Of a DNA stretch of 64,000 nucleotides, positions 1 through 8,389 are shown piece after piece (the stretch's first letter is position 1; each line of letters opens with the position of its first letter). The position numbers and the translations under genes were made by a program. Origin of the DNA: Croceibacterium_B sp963811255 (lineage in GTDB: Bacteria; Pseudomonadota; Alphaproteobacteria; Sphingomonadales; Sphingomonadaceae); NCBI GenBank assembly GCA_963811255.1, contig CAWEQI010000003.1, positions 806,001-870,000 on the forward strand. Reading direction: 5' to 3'. Below the pieces are notes generated by a model. That model searched no databases. It worked only from the letters and a program-made list of their open reading frames with translations, and was not told where the DNA came from.

Positions 1-1
1 G

Positions 2-784
2 TTGATGGAAATCGCCGGGGTCGATTACCCCGACCGCGAGGAGCGGTTCGAGGTCGTCTACATGCTGCTCAGCCTGACGAAGAACCACCGCATCATCGTC
101 AAGCTGCGCGCCGCGGAGGATACGCCGGTGCCGACCGTCACCCGCCTGTGGCCCAACGCCGGCTGGCTCGAGCGCGAGGTGTTCGACATGTACGGCGTGC
201 TGTTCGACGGCAACACCGACTTGCGCCGCATACTCACAGACTACGGCTTCGAGGGGCATCCCTTCCGCAAGGATTATCCGCTGACCGGCTATCAGGAGCT
301 GCGCTACTCCGAGGAGGAGCACCGGGTGGTTTACGAGCCGGTCGAGCTGGCTCAGGACTTCCGCACGTTCGACTTCATGAGCCCGTGGGAAGGCGCGAAT
401 TACGTCCTGCCCGGCGACGAAAAGTCGGAAATCCCGCCGCCGGCGCCGCGCCCGCAGGCGGTCGAGGAATCCGGCGGCAAGGTCGACACCAAGGCTCCGG
501 TTACCGAGGGGGCGCCCAAGACCGACGTTCCCAAGACCACAGAAAGCCCCACGCAGACCGGCGCGGGCAAGAAGGCCGACAAGAAGGCGGCCAAGACAGT
601 CGCTCCGGCGAAAGTGTCGAAAGGCTCGCCGGCGGGGCAAGGGGATGCCGATCCGGCGCCGGTGCGAAGTAAGCGCAAGGCTCCCGGCGCGCCCAAGCCG
701 ACCGAGGATCGCCCGGCGCGCAAGCCGCGCAAGAAGGCCGGGCGCGACATCGCGCCGGCGAGCAAGACGAAGGACGTTGACTGA
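2..784 (+). CDS. nuoC: NADH-quinone oxidoreductase subunit C (5' end outside window)
   Basis: Subunit of the peripheral arm of proton-pumping complex I, which passes electrons from NADH to ubiquinone. The visible part contains the 30-kDa subunit signature: a VDYPDREERFEVVY stretch, then LEREVFDMYGVLF, RRILTDYGFEGHP and FRKDYPLTG. The frame is already open at base 2 and the usual N-terminal residues are absent, so the gene starts upstream. After about residue 135 the protein continues with roughly 125 residues rich in Lys, Ala and Pro, a low-complexity tail that the core family lacks. The stop overlaps the nuoD start by one base (TGATG), indicating translational coupling. Confidence 0.95.
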   Translation: MMEIAGVDYPDREERFEVVYMLLSLTKNHRIIVKLRAAEDTPVPTVTRLWPNAGWLEREVFDMYGVLFDGNTDLRRILTDYGFEGHPFRKDYPLTGYQELRYSEEEHRVVYEPVELAQDFRTFDFMSPWEGANYVLPGDEKSEIPPPAPRPQAVEESGGKVDTKAPVTEGAPKTDVPKTTESPTQTGAGKKADKKAAKTVAPAKVSKGSPAGQGDADPAPVRSKRKAPGAPKPTEDRPARKPRKKAGRDIAPASKTKDVD

Positions 785-1998
785 TGGCCGCGCTGGTCCA
801 GGAGGAATCGCCGACCACCGAGGGCGCGACGATCTCCAACTACACGATCAACTTCGGCCCGCAGCACCCGGCGGCGCACGGGGTACTGCGGATGGTGATG
901 GAGCTCGACGGCGAAGTGATCGAGCGGATCGACCCGCACGTCGGCCTGCTCCATCGCGGCACCGAGAAGCTGATAGAGTACAAGACGTACCTGCAGGCGC
1001 TGCCGTACTTCGACCGGCTCGATTACTGCAGCCCGCTGTGCATGGAGCACAGCTATGTGCTGGCGATCGAGAAGCTGCTCAACCTGGAGGTGCCGCTGCG
1101 GGCGCAGTACCTGCGGGTGCTGTTCGCCGAGCTGACGCGCATCTCCAACCACATGCTCAACATCGGCAGTCATGTGATGGATGTCGGCGCGATGACGCCG
1201 AACCTGTGGCTGTTCGAGATTCGTGAGGATACGCTCAACTTCTTCGAACGGGCGAGCGGCGCGCGGATGCACTGCGCCTGGTTTCGCCCCGGCGGAGTGC
1301 ACGAGGACGTGCCGCTCAAGTTGCTGACCGACATCGGCGATTGGGTCGACACTCGCCTGCCGCGGCTGTTCGAGGATGCGATGAGCCTGGTGGTCGACAA
1401 TCGCATCTTCAAGCAGCGCAACGTCGATATCGCCAAGGTCAGCCCGGAAGACGCGGTCGCCTGGGGCTTCTCCGGGCCGATGATCCGCGCTGCCGGCATT
1501 CCGTGGGACCTGCGCAAATCGCAGCCTTACGACGTGTACGACCGGATGGACTTCGAAATCCCGGTGGGCACCAATTCCGACTGCTACGACCGGATGATGG
1601 TCCGCGTCGAGGAAGTCCGCCAGTCGGCCAAGATCATCAAGCAGTGCCTGGCCGAAATGCCCGAAGGGCCGGTGGCGAGCGACGACCGCAAGATCGTCCC
1701 GCCCAAGCGCGGCGAGATGAAGCAGTCGATGGAAGCGCTGATCCACCACTTCAAGCTCTACACCGAGGGCTTCCATGTGCCGGCGGGCGAGGTGTACGTC
1801 GCCACCGAGAGCCCGAAGGGCGAATTCGGCGTCTATCTGGTCAGCGACGGGTCGAACAAACCTTACCGCTGCAAGATTCGCCCGACCGCGTTCAGCCACC
1901 TTCAAGCCATGGACTTTATGAGTAAGGGGCACATGTTGCCCGACGCCACTGCGATCCTGGGCGCGATCGACGTGGTGTTCGGGGAATGCGACAGGTGA
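784..1998 (+). CDS. nuoD: NADH-quinone oxidoreductase subunit D
   Basis: The 49-kDa subunit of complex I, which with NuoB forms the quinone-binding cavity at the top of the peripheral arm. GPQHPAAHG lies at residues 25-33, and the family motifs HRGTEKLIEYK, DRLDYCSP and the C-terminal KIRPTAFSHLQAMDFMSKGHMLPD with a terminal IDVVFGECDR are all present. The 404 residues match the usual family length. The ATG overlaps the nuoC stop by one base. Nothing is missing; identification is certain from the motifs and the operon position. Confidence 0.98.
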   Translation: MAALVQEESPTTEGATISNYTINFGPQHPAAHGVLRMVMELDGEVIERIDPHVGLLHRGTEKLIEYKTYLQALPYFDRLDYCSPLCMEHSYVLAIEKLLNLEVPLRAQYLRVLFAELTRISNHMLNIGSHVMDVGAMTPNLWLFEIREDTLNFFERASGARMHCAWFRPGGVHEDVPLKLLTDIGDWVDTRLPRLFEDAMSLVVDNRIFKQRNVDIAKVSPEDAVAWGFSGPMIRAAGIPWDLRKSQPYDVYDRMDFEIPVGTNSDCYDRMMVRVEEVRQSAKIIKQCLAEMPEGPVASDDRKIVPPKRGEMKQSMEALIHHFKLYTEGFHVPAGEVYVATESPKGEFGVYLVSDGSNKPYRCKIRPTAFSHLQAMDFMSKGHMLPDATAILGAIDVVFGECDR

Positions 1999-2016
1999 CT
2001 TGAAGGGATCGGACAC

Positions 2017-2211
2017 ATGAAAACGACTTTGGACATGACGCGCATCTGGGCTGCCGCCACCGGCTTGCTGCTGGCGATCGCCACTCTGGTGCGGCTCAGC
2101 CTCGGCAGCGACGTAAGCGACACGCTGCCGATGATGGTGGCCGCTTGCGCCGGTTTCGAGCTGTTCCTGTTCGCGCAGGACATCGCCAGGCGACGGGCGC
2201 GGAATGGCTGA
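2017..2211 (+). CDS. small two-helix membrane protein between nuoD and nuoE
   Basis: A 64-residue protein with two predicted membrane segments, about residues 9-28 and 38-54, and a basic C terminus (ARRRARNG). GAAGGGA sits 8 bases before the ATG and is a good ribosome-binding site; a second in-frame ATG lies at 2035. Its last 8 bases overlap the start of nuoE, so translation is probably coupled. I recognise no family. Placement inside the complex I operon suggests an accessory or assembly role, but that is inference only. Confidence 0.7.
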   Translation: MKTTLDMTRIWAAATGLLLAIATLVRLSLGSDVSDTLPMMVAACAGFELFLFAQDIARRRARNG

Positions 2212-2872
2212 GCGCGCGCCGCATCCCGATACGCCCGAGCTGCGCGAGCGGTGGGGTTCGTTCGCCTGGACCGAAGAGAATGCGGCCAAGGCGAAAGAGG
2301 CCATCGCGCGCTATCCCGAAGGGCGCCAGCGCTCGGCGGTGATGCCGTTGCTCGACCTCGCCCAGCGGCAGATCGGGGCAGAGACGAACACGCAAGGGTG
2401 GCTGCCGATCCCGGTGATCGAGTTCGTCGCCCGCGAGCTCGACATGCCGGTGATCCGCGTGCTCGAGGTGGCGACGTTCTACACGATGTACAACCTCGCC
2501 CCGGTCGGGCGCTTTCATGTGCAGGTGTGCGGCACCACCCCGTGCATGCTGCGCGGCTCGGACGACCTGTTCGCGGCCTGCTACAAGCGCGGGATGAAGC
2601 AGGGCCGAACCACGCCGGACGGGCTGTGGACGCTGACCGAGGTCGAATGCATGGGCAACTGCGCCACCGCGCCGATGGTGCAGATCAACGACGCCAATTA
2701 CGAGGACCTGACCCCCGAACGGCTCGACGCGATCCTCGACGCGCTCGCCGCGGGTGAGGAACCGAAGGAAGGCACGCAGGAACCGGGGCGCCATACCAGC
2801 GAACCGCTCGGCGGACCGAGCACGCTGAAGGAAATGGTCACCGAGAACCACGATTACCGGGGCGAGTGGTAA
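2204..2872 (+). CDS. nuoE: NADH-quinone oxidoreductase subunit E
   Basis: The 24-kDa, thioredoxin-fold subunit of the NADH-input module, carrying the [2Fe-2S] cluster N1a. The four ligands are visible: C109 and C114 in CGTTPC, C149 and C153 in CMGNC. The motif TFYTMYNLAPVGRFHVQVC is typical. At 222 residues it is longer than the core domain: the last 40 residues, ending in TENHDYRGEW, form the charged tail common in alphaproteobacteria. The ATG overlaps the preceding small gene by 8 bases and the stop overlaps the next small gene by one base. Confidence 0.97.
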   Translation: MAERAPHPDTPELRERWGSFAWTEENAAKAKEAIARYPEGRQRSAVMPLLDLAQRQIGAETNTQGWLPIPVIEFVARELDMPVIRVLEVATFYTMYNLAPVGRFHVQVCGTTPCMLRGSDDLFAACYKRGMKQGRTTPDGLWTLTEVECMGNCATAPMVQINDANYEDLTPERLDAILDALAAGEEPKEGTQEPGRHTSEPLGGPSTLKEMVTENHDYRGEW

Positions 2873-3015
2873 TGTTCTACCTCTTCGCCGTCGTCGTCAC
2901 GCTGATCCTGGTCATCGCCGCCTGGAAACTGCTCACGGGCATGGCCAAGACAGTGGCTCTGGCGGCGATCCTGATTTTCGCCGCGATCATGGTATTCGGA
3001 GTGATGCAGCGATGA
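2872..3015 (+). CDS. 47-residue two-helix membrane protein
   Basis: A tiny gene squeezed between nuoE and the next small gene, with one-base overlap upstream (TAATG) and an ATGA overlap downstream. The 47 residues form two hydrophobic helices (about residues 2-17 and 27-45) joined by a short loop with two lysines. It lacks a strong ribosome-binding site of its own, so it is probably translated by coupling from nuoE. The overlaps on both sides are the main evidence that it is a real gene. I recognise no family. Confidence 0.6.
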   Translation: MFYLFAVVVTLILVIAAWKLLTGMAKTVALAAILIFAAIMVFGVMQR

Positions 3016-3194
3016 GCAAGGACGTTGCCCGGTTCATTCCCCTGGCCGGCCTGCTGATCGGGCTGGTAATCGCCTACGCGTTCGATCCGATGGCGATGTT
3101 CGTTTCGGCGCGCACAATCTGGCTGCCGATCGCCGGTTTCGCCCTCGGCGTCGGTGTTCGCGTCGGCTTGCAGAGATATTACGATGCTCGCTGA
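3012..3194 (+). CDS. 60-residue two-helix membrane protein before nuoF
   Basis: The ATG overlaps the preceding 47-residue gene (ATGA), and the 3' end overlaps the nuoF start by 11 bases. Two hydrophobic segments, about residues 8-23 and 35-51, are followed by a basic-aromatic end (LQRYYDAR). It is the third tiny membrane protein in the nuoD-nuoF interval. Function is unknown; continuous overlaps with nuo genes imply co-translation and suggest a link with complex I. Confidence 0.62.
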   Translation: MSKDVARFIPLAGLLIGLVIAYAFDPMAMFVSARTIWLPIAGFALGVGVRVGLQRYYDAR

Positions 3195-4476
3195 CAAGGA
3201 CCGCATCTTCACCAACGTCTACGGCTATCAGGACTGGCGCCTGAAGGCCGCCGAGATGCGCGGCGACTGGGACGACACCAAGACCCTGATGGCGCGCGGA
3301 CACGACGCGATCATCCAGGAGATCAAGGATTCGGGTCTGCGCGGGCGCGGCGGAGCGGGCTTTCCTACGGGCATGAAGTGGAGCTTCATGCCCAAGGAAA
3401 GCCGCGACGGGCGGCCGAGCTTCCTGGTCATCAACGCGGATGAGTCCGAGCCCGGATCGTGCAAGGACCGCGAGATCATCCGCCACGATCCGCACAAGCT
3501 GATCGAAGGCGCGCTGATATCCGGTTTCGCGATGCGCGCGCGGGCCGCCTACATCTACATCCGCGGCGAATTCATCCGCGAAGCCGAGGTGCTGGAAGCC
3601 GCGGTGGCCGAGGCTTACGACGCCGGGCTGCTGGGCAAGAACGCGGCCGGTTCGGGCTATGACTATGACGTGTTCGTCCACCGCGGCGCGGGGGCCTACA
3701 TCTGCGGCGAAGAGACCGCGATGCTGGAAAGCCTCGAGGGCAAGAAGGGCCAGCCGCGGCTCAAGCCGCCGTTCCCGGCCGGGGCCGGGCTCTACGGCTG
3801 CCCGACCACGGTCAACAACGTCGAATCGATCGCCGTCGTGCCGACGATCCTGCGCCGCGGCGCCTCATGGTTCGCCAGCTTCGGGCGGCCGAACAACACC
3901 GGCACCAAGCTGTTCCAGATCAGCGGCCACGTCGAGAAGCCGTGCGTGGTCGAGGACGCGATGAGCATCACTTTCCGCGAGCTGATCGAAACGCACGCCG
4001 GCGGCATCCGCGGCGGGTGGGACAACTTGCTGGCTGTCATTCCCGGCGGCGCCTCGATGCCGCTTGTTCCGGCCGAACAGATCATCGACTGCCCGATGGA
4101 CTTCGACGGACTCAAGGACCTCGGCAGCGGGCTCGGCACCGCGGCGGTGATCGTGATGGACAAGTCGACCGACATCGTCCGCGCGATCGGCCGCCTCAGC
4201 GCGTTCTACAAGCACGAGAGCTGCGGCCAGTGCACGCCTTGTCGCGAAGGCACGGGGTGGATGTGGCGAGTGATGGAGCGCCTGCGCAACGGCGAGGCCG
4301 AGCTGCGTGAGATCGATTTGCTCCACAGCGTCACCAAGCAGATCGAAGGCCACACCATCTGCGCCTTCGGCGAGGCGGCCGCATGGCCGGTGCAGGGCCT
4401 GCTGCGGCACTTCCGTCCGGAGATCGAGCAGCGCATCGTCGAACGACACGTGGCGATGAAGCAGGCGGCGGAGTGA
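3184..4476 (+). CDS. nuoF: NADH-quinone oxidoreductase subunit F
   Basis: The 51-kDa subunit that binds NADH and FMN and carries [4Fe-4S] cluster N3: the electron entry point of complex I. GRGGAGFP (residues 54-61) marks the nucleotide-binding fold, and the cluster ligands are C347, C350 and C353 (CGQCTPC) plus C393 (TICAFGEAA). I chose the ATG at 3184, giving MLADKDRIFTNVYG and 430 residues, because that matches the family N terminus; an in-frame upstream start at 3154 would lie deep inside the preceding gene. The stop overlaps the GTG of the next, damaged gene. Confidence 0.97.
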   Translation: MLADKDRIFTNVYGYQDWRLKAAEMRGDWDDTKTLMARGHDAIIQEIKDSGLRGRGGAGFPTGMKWSFMPKESRDGRPSFLVINADESEPGSCKDREIIRHDPHKLIEGALISGFAMRARAAYIYIRGEFIREAEVLEAAVAEAYDAGLLGKNAAGSGYDYDVFVHRGAGAYICGEETAMLESLEGKKGQPRLKPPFPAGAGLYGCPTTVNNVESIAVVPTILRRGASWFASFGRPNNTGTKLFQISGHVEKPCVVEDAMSITFRELIETHAGGIRGGWDNLLAVIPGGASMPLVPAEQIIDCPMDFDGLKDLGSGLGTAAVIVMDKSTDIVRAIGRLSAFYKHESCGQCTPCREGTGWMWRVMERLRNGEAELREIDLLHSVTKQIEGHTICAFGEAAAWPVQGLLRHFRPEIEQRIVERHVAMKQAAE

Positions 4477-5193
4477 GCCGAACCAGTCTGCGGTTGTCTC
4501 TCTCCGCCGGTTTGGCGATCTTCTCGACATCGGTCTTGGCGAAGGACGCGGCGCCAAGCCCCGATGAGGCGCGACGGTTGGTGCTCGACTACGCTACCTG
4601 CGTCGTCAAGCATGCGCACGCCGATGCGTCCAACGACTTGCTCACCGATGCCGATGTTAAGACCTTGAGGCGTGATTTCAGGCGGTTCATCGATAATGGC
4701 AACTGCGTGCCTCCCAATGTCGAGTTCGATCGGCTTCAGCAACGATCTGTTTCGCTTTGCGTTGGCCGATGCGCTAGTTGCTTCGGAATATGCCAGCGGC
4801 GGTCCAACCGACTTCTCCGACCGTGCGCTGCTGACGCATCATTCGGGGCCGACGCGCGCCGATCTCGACGCCGCGCTCGCCAAGGAAAAGTCGGCCAAGA
4901 AGCGCGACGAGGTGCGTGGGTGGTTTCTGCAAGCCGAAAGCTCTACCGCGCTTTCTCGTTACGGGGAGTGCGTGGCTCGCGTCGATCCTGTCGATGCGCG
5001 GCTATGGATGCTGACCAAGCCAGGCTCGTCCGAGGAAGCCACCCGAATCGACGCGCTGCGGCCTGCTTTCGGAGCTTGCCTGAAGGAAGGCAAGGTGGCG
5101 TTTTCGAAGGCAACGCTTCGCGGGACCGTGGCTTTGAATTACTACCGGCTTGCCCACGCGCCGGCCCGACCGGTGGCCGAACAGGGCGATTGA
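4473..5193 (+). pseudogene. secreted four-cysteine protein, frameshifted paralogue of the next gene
   Basis: Starts at a GTG overlapping the nuoF stop and opens with a signal peptide (residues 1 to about 23, ending in VLAKDAA). The frame runs to about 4740 (…GNCVPPNVEF) and then the recognisable protein continues one base on (FSNDLFRFALADALV…) to the stop at 5193. Total length is 721 bases, three times 240 plus one, so exactly one extra base lies within about 4710-4740. The C-terminal half (YGECVARVDPVDAR, then RPAFGACLKEGK) resembles the following gene, with the same four-cysteine pattern. It is either genuinely broken or a sequence error. No function can be assigned. Confidence 0.7.
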
Positions 5194-5302
5194 CCCAAGC
5201 CCGCTATTCCCGGCGGTGGCGGAGATCATCGCGGTCTTGCCAGCGAAGCCGTCCGGGCTAGGATGACGCAGCCAAATCAAGCGTCTTGATCGAGAGGGAA
5301 GG

Positions 5303-6019
5303 ATGCACCGCGCCGTTCTTACTATCACCGCCGCGCTGGCCGCGGTTCTGGTTTGTCCGGGAGCCGCGGCCGAGGACCAGGCAGCGACCGGATCCCGGCT
5401 CGATCCGGCGGAACGGGCCAACCCGAACTCCTCGAGCGTGCGATCGCCGGCGACGGTGTATCGCATCGTTCAGTGCGAAGTCCGCCGGCGGCCCGACAAG
5501 GCCGCCGCCTTTCTCGGCGCGACCGATGCCGCCCAGGCGGCGCAGGAAGAGAACATTCTCCTCGACGCTGGCGACTGCGATTTCGGCTGGTTGGCCGATC
5601 CGCGCAGTCTCGAAATTCAGTTTAACGCGACGCAAAGCGTGATTCGCGGAATGACGGCGGAGGTTTTGCTCGATCGCGACAAGGGCGCCGACGCAATGCA
5701 GCCGCTGGCGTTTCAGCTGCACTATCCGCGCAGCTGGCACGCGCTGACGGGCCGCAACAACGCCGTCGACGAAATGGCGACCTGCGTCGCGGATATCGAC
5801 CCCCAAGGGATCCGCAAGGTGCTGGCGACGGACTTCGACAGCGCCGAGGAACGCGCGGCGCTGCAGGCGCTCGCCCCTGAGTTCGGCAAGTGTCTGCAAG
5901 CCGGATACAAGCTCGAGGGTAATCCTCTGGGTTTGCGCACCGCGCTCGCCGAGGCGCTCTACTATCGTGCGTTCCATCCCGAGCTCACTCCTGTTGTGCA
6001 GACGAAGCCGGCCAGGTGA
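5303..6019 (+). CDS. secreted four-cysteine protein of unknown function
   Basis: A 238-residue protein with an N-terminal signal peptide (cleavage expected after A23 in PGAAAE), so probably periplasmic. GAGGGAAGG immediately before the ATG supports the start. Four cysteines in the mature part (VQC, AGDC, ATCVADIDP and FGKCLQAGY) are placed as in the preceding gene, which suggests two disulfides. The two are tandem paralogues lodged between nuoF and nuoG in the direction of the operon. I know no domain name for it. A role in complex I maturation is possible but rests on location alone. Confidence 0.75.
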   Translation: MHRAVLTITAALAAVLVCPGAAAEDQAATGSRLDPAERANPNSSSVRSPATVYRIVQCEVRRRPDKAAAFLGATDAAQAAQEENILLDAGDCDFGWLADPRSLEIQFNATQSVIRGMTAEVLLDRDKGADAMQPLAFQLHYPRSWHALTGRNNAVDEMATCVADIDPQGIRKVLATDFDSAEERAALQALAPEFGKCLQAGYKLEGNPLGLRTALAEALYYRAFHPELTPVVQTKPAR

Positions 6020-6240
6020 CAGCCTCGGTTCCTGGCCAGCTGCTACGGTAGTCGCCTCGTCCGTCTCGAGGCCGAAGTTCCTCGCCGGAAGCTCGCCGGT
6101 TTGCGGCCCCGCCGGGATTTGTCTACAGGCGCCCCCGAAACGGGTTGCACTGGCGCGCCGGCTCGGACAGAGGGGGCGCGCGGCGGCTGCCCGGCTCCCC
6201 GCGGATTCTCTCCGCCGCATCTGATCGCAACAGGACGACC

Positions 6241-8253
6241 ATGCCAAAGCTCAAAGTCGACGGCGAGGAAATCGAGGTTCCCAACGGCGCCACGGTTCTC
6301 CAGGCCTGCGAACTGGCGGGCAAGGAGATCCCGCGGTTCTGCTATCACGAGCGGCTTTCCATCGCCGGCAATTGCCGGATGTGCCTGGTCGAGGTGAAGC
6401 CGGGTCCGCCCAAGCCGCAGGCGAGCTGCGCTCTTCCCGCCGCCGAGGGCCAGGAAATCTTCACCACCACCGAGATGGTGCAGAAGGCGCGCGAGGGTGT
6501 GATGGAGTTTCTCCTGATCAACCACCCGCTTGATTGTCCAATCTGCGACCAGGGCGGCGAATGCGACTTGCAGGACCAGAGCCTGATGTATGGCCGCGGC
6601 GCCTCGCGCTATCATGAGAACAAGCGCGCGGTGACCGAGAAGTACATGGGGCCGCTGATCAAGACGATCATGACCCGCTGCATACACTGCACCCGCTGCG
6701 TGCGCTTCTCCGAGGAGATCGCCGGGGTCGACGAAATCGGCGCGCTGTACCGCGGCGAGAACATGCAGATCACCACCTATCTCGAGCATGCGGCTAAGCA
6801 CGAGCTTTCGGCCAACGTGATAGACCTGTGCCCCGTCGGCGCTTTGACTTCGCGGCCCTACGCTTACGAGGCGCGGCCGTGGGAGCTGAAAAAGACGCTC
6901 GGCATCGACGTATCGGATGCGATGGGTTCGAACATCCGGATCGACAGCCGCGGGCGTGAAGTTCTCCGCATACTTCCGCGTGATAACGACGACGTCAACG
7001 AGGAGTGGATCAGCGACAAGGCGCGCTATCAGGTGGATGGACTGGTGCGGCGGCGGCTCGACAAGGTGTTCGTGCGCAAGGACGGCAGGCTGCAGCCGGC
7101 GAACTGGGACGAGGCCTTTGGGCTGATTGCCAAGGCCAAGCCAGGCAAGAGCATCGCGGCGGTCGCCGGCGACATGCTCGACTGCGAGACGATGTTCGCG
7201 GCCAAGCGGTTGCTCGCGGCGATGGGCTCGACGCTGTTGGAGAGCCGCCAGACGGGGATGGATTATCCGACCGGCAATCTCGCGGCGATGGCGTTCAATT
7301 CCACGTTCGCCGGGATCGCGGAGGCGGATGCGATCCTGATCGTCGGAAGCCACATCCGCTGGGAAGCGCCGGTCCTGAACGCGCGGCTGCGCCACGCCGT
7401 CAAGCGCGGGGCCAAGGTGTTTGTGGTCGGGCCGCACTGGGAAACCACGTTTCCGGGCGAATTCCTCGGCGACGACGTCGGAGTGCTCGGCAAGCTGCCG
7501 GACTACGTCGGCGAAGCGATGAAAGCCGCCGCCAAGCCGGCGATCATTCTGGGGGGCGGCGGGATTGCCGCCGGGGCGCTCGACGCGGCGCTCGGGCTGG
7601 CGGGCGAGTGGAACCTCGTCCGCGAGGGCTGGAACGGCTTCAACGTGCTGCACTTCTCCGCCGCGCGGATGGGCGCGCTGATGCTCGGCTTCGCGCAGCA
7701 GGGCGGCATTGCCGACCTTGCCAAGGCGCAGCCGAAGGTGCTGCTGGCGCTCGGGGCGGACGAGGTGGATTTCACGCGCTTCCCGGACAGCCTCAAGGTC
7801 TACATCGGCCATCACGGCGACAAGGGCGCGCATGTCGCCGACGTGATCCTGCCGGCCGCGGCCTACACCGAGAAGCCGGGCATTTACGTCAACACCGAGG
7901 GCCGGGTGCAGTGGGCCGACAAGGCGGTGTTCGCTCCCGGCGACGCGCGCGAGGACTGGACAATCCTGCGCGCACTGGCTGACGCGCTCGGCGTCTCGGT
8001 CGGCTTCGACAGCTTCCATGAGCTGCGCGCGGCGATGTTCGCCGACGTGCCGGCGCTGGGGCAGCAGGATAGCGTGGCGGATTACGGCCCGTTGCCGAAG
8101 CCGGGGAAGGGCGCCGTGCCGAAGGGCAGGATCGCTTACCCGATCAAGGACTTCTACCTCACCAACCCGATCGCCCGCGCCAGCCTGACGATGCAGCGCT
8201 GCTCGGCCGAGCTGCTCCACGGCGACGACCGCTACGCGGAGGCGGCGGAATGA
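6241..8253 (+). CDS. nuoG: NADH-quinone oxidoreductase subunit G
   Basis: The 75-kDa iron-sulfur subunit of complex I. With the ATG at 6241 the 670-residue protein shows the ferredoxin-like [2Fe-2S] site (C34, C45, C48, C63), the His-ligated cluster (H95, C99, C102, C108) and a third cluster (C147, C150, C153, C197), followed by a molybdopterin-oxidoreductase-like domain without a cofactor role. An upstream in-frame start is possible but would add about 32 residues ahead of the conserved MPKLKVDG. The 221 bases before it (6020-6240) hold nothing I recognise. The stop overlaps an ATG that opens a short repeat-derived frame into nuoH. Confidence 0.97.
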   Translation: MPKLKVDGEEIEVPNGATVLQACELAGKEIPRFCYHERLSIAGNCRMCLVEVKPGPPKPQASCALPAAEGQEIFTTTEMVQKAREGVMEFLLINHPLDCPICDQGGECDLQDQSLMYGRGASRYHENKRAVTEKYMGPLIKTIMTRCIHCTRCVRFSEEIAGVDEIGALYRGENMQITTYLEHAAKHELSANVIDLCPVGALTSRPYAYEARPWELKKTLGIDVSDAMGSNIRIDSRGREVLRILPRDNDDVNEEWISDKARYQVDGLVRRRLDKVFVRKDGRLQPANWDEAFGLIAKAKPGKSIAAVAGDMLDCETMFAAKRLLAAMGSTLLESRQTGMDYPTGNLAAMAFNSTFAGIAEADAILIVGSHIRWEAPVLNARLRHAVKRGAKVFVVGPHWETTFPGEFLGDDVGVLGKLPDYVGEAMKAAAKPAIILGGGGIAAGALDAALGLAGEWNLVREGWNGFNVLHFSAARMGALMLGFAQQGGIADLAKAQPKVLLALGADEVDFTRFPDSLKVYIGHHGDKGAHVADVILPAAAYTEKPGIYVNTEGRVQWADKAVFAPGDAREDWTILRALADALGVSVGFDSFHELRAAMFADVPALGQQDSVADYGPLPKPGKGAVPKGRIAYPIKDFYLTNPIARASLTMQRCSAELLHGDDRYAEAAE

Positions 8254-8266
8254 GTGGGCTGAATCA

Positions 8267-8384
8267 GATCCTCCCCCTTAGGGGGAGGTGGCAGCCCGCA
8301 GGGCTGACGGAGGGGTATAACCGTCGACGGGGACACCCCTCCGTCGGCGCTTCGCGCCGCCACCTCCCCTTCCAGGGGAGGATC
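8267..8384 (+). repeat. palindromic repeat element at the nuoG/nuoH junction
   Basis: About 118 bases framed by the inverted pair GATCCTCCCC and GGGGAGGATC. Inside are a short hairpin (CTCCCCCTTAGGGGGAG, 8271-8287) and a second pair, GACGGAGGGGT (8306-8316) with ACCCCTCCGTC (8335-8345). This is the look of the GC-rich intergenic palindromes common in sphingomonads. It does not interrupt coupling: an ATG overlapping the nuoG stop at 8250 opens a 47-codon frame through the whole element, which ends at a TGA overlapping the nuoH ATG at 8390. Confidence 0.85.
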
Positions 8385-8389
8385 GGCTC

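Noticed and set aside
400..2304. Long open frame on the minus strand opposite nuoC, nuoD and nuoE
   Set aside because: It lies wholly antisense to well-supported genes, has no recognisable motif, and is rich in Arg, His and Asp, as expected of antisense frames in GC-rich coding DNA.
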